Assembly: GCF_002266435.3 (NCBI RefSeq) | Contig: NZ_CP029426.2 | Location: forward strand, 2,386,001-2,450,000 | Length of the DNA: 64,000 nucleotides | Origin: Bradyrhizobium amphicarpaeae | GTDB taxonomy: Bacteria; Pseudomonadota; Alphaproteobacteria; Rhizobiales; Xanthobacteraceae | Reading direction: 5' to 3' | In this document: piece after piece, positions 63,379 to 64,000 of the stretch | Layout of the letters: each line of letters starts with the position of its first letter | Numbering within the stretch: the first letter of the stretch is position 1 | The notes under the pieces: model-generated | Told to the model about the DNA's origin: nothing | What the model saw: the letters and a program-made list of their open reading frames with translations, nothing else | Databases searched by the model: none | Position numbers and translations under genes: made by a program

Positions 63379-64000
63379 CGACAGATAGAATCATGTCTGC
63401 AGCCGGCGCGACGTAAGGCGTCGGGCAAAACAGGCGAAACACCCGTCAATCCCCGTCCGCAAAAATATTCTACTTTCCAGAATTTCGGATTTATGGCATA
63501 GAACACTTATCCCGGTCCTGCCAGAGGGGCGCTTCGCGATCGTCACGAGATGCGGGTCGGGGTGCGGTGGACGCGGCAGCGCCGGCGCGCGAGGCGATGA
63601 CAGGGCGGGCGACCGTGAGTCATGCGCGGCGCGTACGACACGGCGCAGTTACAGCGGTTGGGTCAGTCGTCGGAGGTGAGCACACGCAAGCCCCCGGCGA
63701 TCAGGTCGAGCCGTCCGCGGACGGAGAAGTCGTGTGGTCCCGACGCCCGCGGTTCTGGCGTCAAACCTCGCGGTGATGTGGCGGCCGACCGGCACGCGCA
63801 TCGAACAGCTGTGAGGCGACGGGGGCAATAGTGCAACGCTCCCCGAGGAGAGCGCGAAGGACACCGTTAAAACCATCCGCGCAGGGAAGGCCGGGCGACC
63901 GGTAACACCTGTGATCCACCCCGTGTGCATTTCTGTTTGCGCACGGATTGCGGGTGCCGCCGGCGCCCGGCCTTCCCTGCGCCCTTTGGTCTTCCATGGC
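63379..64000. other. Gene-free block with strong inverted repeats, probably a dispersed repeat or structured RNA
   Basis: About 620 bases without a believable gene. From about 63540 the composition is again GC-rich. It holds a 14-base perfect palindrome CCGTCCGCGGACGG (63711-63724) and, at the end, a 19-base perfect inverted repeat (63879-63897 and 63964-63982, GCGCAGGGAAGGCCGGGCG) around a 66-base loop. I recall very similar long sequences recurring between genes in Bradyrhizobium genomes, but cannot verify that here. The block may continue past the window edge. Confidence 0.6.
63879..63982. repeat. 19-base perfect inverted repeat with 66-base loop
   Basis: Left arm 63879-63897 and right arm 63964-63982 are exact reverse complements. 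The stem would be very stable as RNA or cruciform DNA. No T tract follows and no coding frame crosses it convincingly. Confidence 0.85.

Noticed and set aside
63567..63930. Short open frames in the right-edge block
   Set aside because: Frames of 69-93 codons on both strands, Arg-rich, crossing inverted repeats, without ribosome binding sites or recognisable domains.
1..64000. tRNA, rRNA, CRISPR, prophage or transposase genes
   Set aside because: None could be recognised on either strand; the palindromic repeats lack the regular spacers of a CRISPR array.

Overview
The window reads as chromosomal DNA of a GC-rich alphaproteobacterium, almost certainly Bradyrhizobium or a close relative. The evidence is the hpnC-hpnD-hpnE-shc-hpnG hopanoid cluster with a C-2 hopanoid methylase beside it, the ethanolamine ammonia-lyase genes, many paralogous catabolic genes, and dispersed palindromic intergenic repeats. 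No rRNA, tRNA, CRISPR array, transposase or integrase was seen. About 53 protein genes are supported; many start with GTG or TTG.

Layout. 1-9.6 kb: the 3' part of ppc; a minus-strand acyl-CoA block (SDR, thiolase, DUF35 partner); an amidase/DUF2848 pair; two tandem Fe(II)/2-oxoglutarate dioxygenases, the second being AlkB; an MFS transporter. 9.6-19.2 kb: the homoprotocatechuate (hpa) meta-cleavage operon hpaH-hpaF-hpaE-hpaD-FAH-TPP enzyme, divergent from its MarR regulator hpaR. A near-ideal operator-promoter lies between them. An HpaI-type aldolase and a galactarate/altronate dehydratase-type gene follow. 19.4-21.2 kb: a two-gene Aer-like chemoreceptor (soluble PAS protein plus MCP). 21.4-28.1 kb: a transglutaminase-DUF2126 / ATP-grasp-alpha-E / transglutaminase cassette. 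28.2-31.8 kb: a compact module (EamA exporter, peroxiredoxin-like protein, 6-oxocamphor-hydrolase-like crotonase, divergent LysR) that looks acquired.

31.8-38.0 kb: a Ugp-like ABC importer operon with a GpdQ-like phosphodiesterase at its end and a divergent LysR. 38.2-41.1 kb: an HD-domain protein, an FeS-type photolyase and a small conserved protein. 41.2-47.7 kb: an alpha/beta hydrolase with Tyr in place of its nucleophile, an orphan Liv-type binding protein, an acyl-CoA dehydrogenase, an exported alpha/beta hydrolase and an MCP. 48-61.7 kb: eutB and eutC with hpnP (C-2 hopanoid methylase) between them, an HpnN-type RND transporter, two small secreted proteins, then hpnC-hpnD-hpnE-shc-hpnG, closed by a terminator. 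62-63.4 kb: a TPR protein fused to a PRMT7/9-like arginine methyltransferase, in the place where hpnH would be expected. 63.4-64 kb: a gene-free block with strong inverted repeats.

Together the right-hand third makes and transports hopanoids. HpnD, HpnC and HpnE convert farnesyl-PP to squalene, Shc cyclises it, HpnG processes adenosylhopane, HpnP methylates C-2 and the RND protein probably moves the product to the outer membrane. The centre and left are typical soil-bacterium catabolism (aromatic acids, sugar acids, acyl-CoAs, glycerophosphodiesters) with DNA-repair and chemotaxis genes. The best candidates for new biology are the bacterial TPR-PRMT, the hpnP/eut interdigitation, the DUF2126/ATP-grasp/alpha-E cassette, the nucleophile-less hydrolase and the intergenic repeat families.
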